DNA from: Bradyrhizobium japonicum USDA 6 | GTDB lineage: Bacteria; Pseudomonadota; Alphaproteobacteria; Rhizobiales; Xanthobacteraceae | Direction: 5' to 3' | Assembly: GCF_000284375.1 (NCBI RefSeq) | Contig: NC_017249.1 | Coordinates: 3,574,001-3,638,000 of the forward strand | Length of the DNA stretch: 64,000 nt | In this document: positions 62,970 to 64,000 of the stretch, piece after piece | Numbering within the stretch: position 1 is the first letter of the stretch | Layout of the letters: each line of letters starts with the position of its first letter | The notes under the pieces: model-generated | The model's input: the letters and a program-made list of their open reading frames with translations, nothing else | Told to the model about the DNA's origin: nothing | Database searches by the model: none | Made by a program: the position numbers and the translations under genes

Positions 62970-64000
62970 TTCCCGAACTTCGCGTGCAGCGCCGGAAACA
63001 GCTGGTCCGGCTTGAACGGCGGCGCGGTGAAGCGGATGCCGGTGGCATCCGTGATCGCGTTGCCGAGCGCGGCGGTGACCGGATTGTACGGGCTCTCGCT
63101 CATCGACTTGGCGCCCAGCGGCCCGATCGTGTCGGACGTCTCGGCAAAGAAGACCTCCGTGCGCGGAACGTCTGCGAAGGAGGGCAGGTGGTAATCGCGG
63201 AATTTCGGATTGGTGACGCGGCCGGTCGCGTCGATCACCATCTCCTCGTAGAGCGCCGCCCCGATCGCCTGCGCGACGCCGCCCTCGACCTGGCCGCGGC
63301 ACTGCATGGGATTGGCGACGACGCCGGCGTCCGCCGCCTGCACGCTCCTGAGAATCTTGATCTCGCCGGTGCCCTTGTTCACGGCGACGCGAAAGCCCTG
63401 GACGTTGAAGCCGACCGAGCGCGGCGTCCCCTCGGAATTGCCGCTGGCCGCGAATGGCTGTCCGCGTTCGCGCGCAAGCTTCGCGAGTTCGGTAAACGAC
63501 ATCCGCCGCACGCCGCTGACGACGGCTTCGTCGTCGAGCGTGCAACTCGCGGCGTCGCACAACCAGGCGCCGGCGGCCACCGCTTTCAGCTCGGTCGCAA
63601 GCTGCATCGCGGCCGCATGCGTTGCCTTGCCCGCAACGAAGGTGCCCGCACTGCCATAGGCGCCGGTGTCGTGGCCGCCATGGGCGGTGTCGGACTGGCG
63701 CAGGCGGATGCGGTCGACGGTGGTTGCGAGCGTCGTCGCCGCGATCTGCCGGTGCACGGTGCTGGTGCCGTTGCCGAACTCGGCGGTGCCGACGGTGAGG
63801 TCGAAGCCGCCGTCGTCGTTGAGCGCGATCATCGCATCCGCGAGATGGCCGGCCGGCGGCACCGTGTCGATCATGGTCAGCGCGACGCCGTCGCCGATCA
63901 GCCACTCCGGCGACAGGTCCGGCTGCGGGCCATCAGCCTGCATGGCGCGTTCGACAAGGTCGAGGCACTGGTCGAGCCCGTAGGAGCCATAGAGCACGTC
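62966..64000 (-). CDS. Xanthine dehydrogenase-family molybdopterin-binding subunit (5' part missing, runs off right edge)
   Basis: The C-terminal 345 or so residues of a molybdenum hydroxylase large subunit. GTAEFGNGTSTVHRQIAATT, RQSDTAHGGHDTGAYGSAGT, CRGQVEGGVAQAIGAALYEE and ESPYNPVTAALGNAIT contain the cofactor-binding segments. ESPYNP stands where xanthine oxidase-type enzymes have the catalytic-Glu motif GEPP, as in some purine-specific dehydrogenases of this family. Its position beside allantoin genes suggests oxidation of purines to urate. There is no stop or start before the window edge. Confidence 0.88.
   Translation of the reverse strand, partial: DVLYGSYGLDQCLDLVERAMQADGPQPDLSPEWLIGDGVALTMIDTVPPAGHLADAMIALNDDGGFDLTVGTAEFGNGTSTVHRQIAATTLATTVDRIRLRQSDTAHGGHDTGAYGSAGTFVAGKATHAAAMQLATELKAVAAGAWLCDAASCTLDDEAVVSGVRRMSFTELAKLARERGQPFAASGNSEGTPRSVGFNVQGFRVAVNKGTGEIKILRSVQAADAGVVANPMQCRGQVEGGVAQAIGAALYEEMVIDATGRVTNPKFRDYHLPSFADVPRTEVFFAETSDTIGPLGAKSMSESPYNPVTAALGNAITDATGIRFTAPPFKPDQLFPALHAKFGN

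Overview
The window is a high-G+C alphaproteobacterial chromosome segment. The strong third-position G/C codon bias, Tat-rich periplasmic proteome, many small secreted proteins and characteristic interspersed palindromes all point to Bradyrhizobium or a close relative. No rRNA, tRNA, CRISPR array, phage or transposase gene was seen. A truncated pstS lies at the left edge and a truncated xanthine dehydrogenase gene at the right edge.

The core, about 2.8-42.3 kb, is a large locus for lanthanide- and PQQ-dependent alcohol oxidation. It encodes three different PQQ alcohol dehydrogenases (3608-5347, 11760-13571, 19361-21025). Each carries the Asp-x-Asp signature of lanthanide-dependent (XoxF/ExaF-type) enzymes, but their adjacent-cysteine motifs differ and the first lacks the cysteines altogether. 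Around them are two c-type cytochromes, two XoxJ/MxaJ-like periplasmic binding proteins, a high-potential-type Rieske protein, a lanmodulin (21370-21762) and an orphan 26-residue PqqA precursor (21934-22014). A SoxYZ-like carrier, a zinc metallohydrolase and a Cys-x3-Cys-Trp rhodanese-like protein follow. A five-gene operon with 4-base overlaps (31498-35915) encodes an ABC system that resembles the lut cluster of Methylorubrum. Formaldehyde made from methanol would go through the glutathione route: gfa and adhC lie in the xoxF operon, and fghA is at 36587-37432. A LuxR-type response regulator/histidine kinase pair, an AraC regulator and a TonB-dependent receptor (39839-42304) complete the locus. 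Accessory genes inside it encode an IorAB-type molybdenum hydroxylase, a second ABC importer, a pentapeptide-repeat protein, a Bug-type binding protein and a FUSC exporter.

From 42.3 to 49.4 kb lie mixed genes: an NTF2-like protein divergent from a LysR regulator, a DinB protein, a GrlR-like protein, a Tat-exported GH1 glycosidase, a thiolase and an HU protein. From 49.4 to 53.9 kb is a stress block (small basic protein, lon, hsp20, YciE-like, marC). From 54.1 to 60.6 kb are a class II aldolase, a ClC channel, Bradyrhizobium-type small secreted or membrane proteins, the remnant of an MFS transporter and a repeat-rich stretch without credible genes (59.0-59.9 kb). The right end, 60.7-64 kb, is a purine/ureide catabolism operon: DUF3830, allantoinase PuuE and a UraD-UraH fusion, converging on a xanthine dehydrogenase subunit.

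The probable working model is as follows. Lanthanides enter through the TonB receptor, are handled by lanmodulin and the ABC system, and activate the three quinoproteins. Electrons leave through the cytochromes, or perhaps the Rieske protein. Formaldehyde is detoxified with glutathione, under control of the two-component and AraC regulators.
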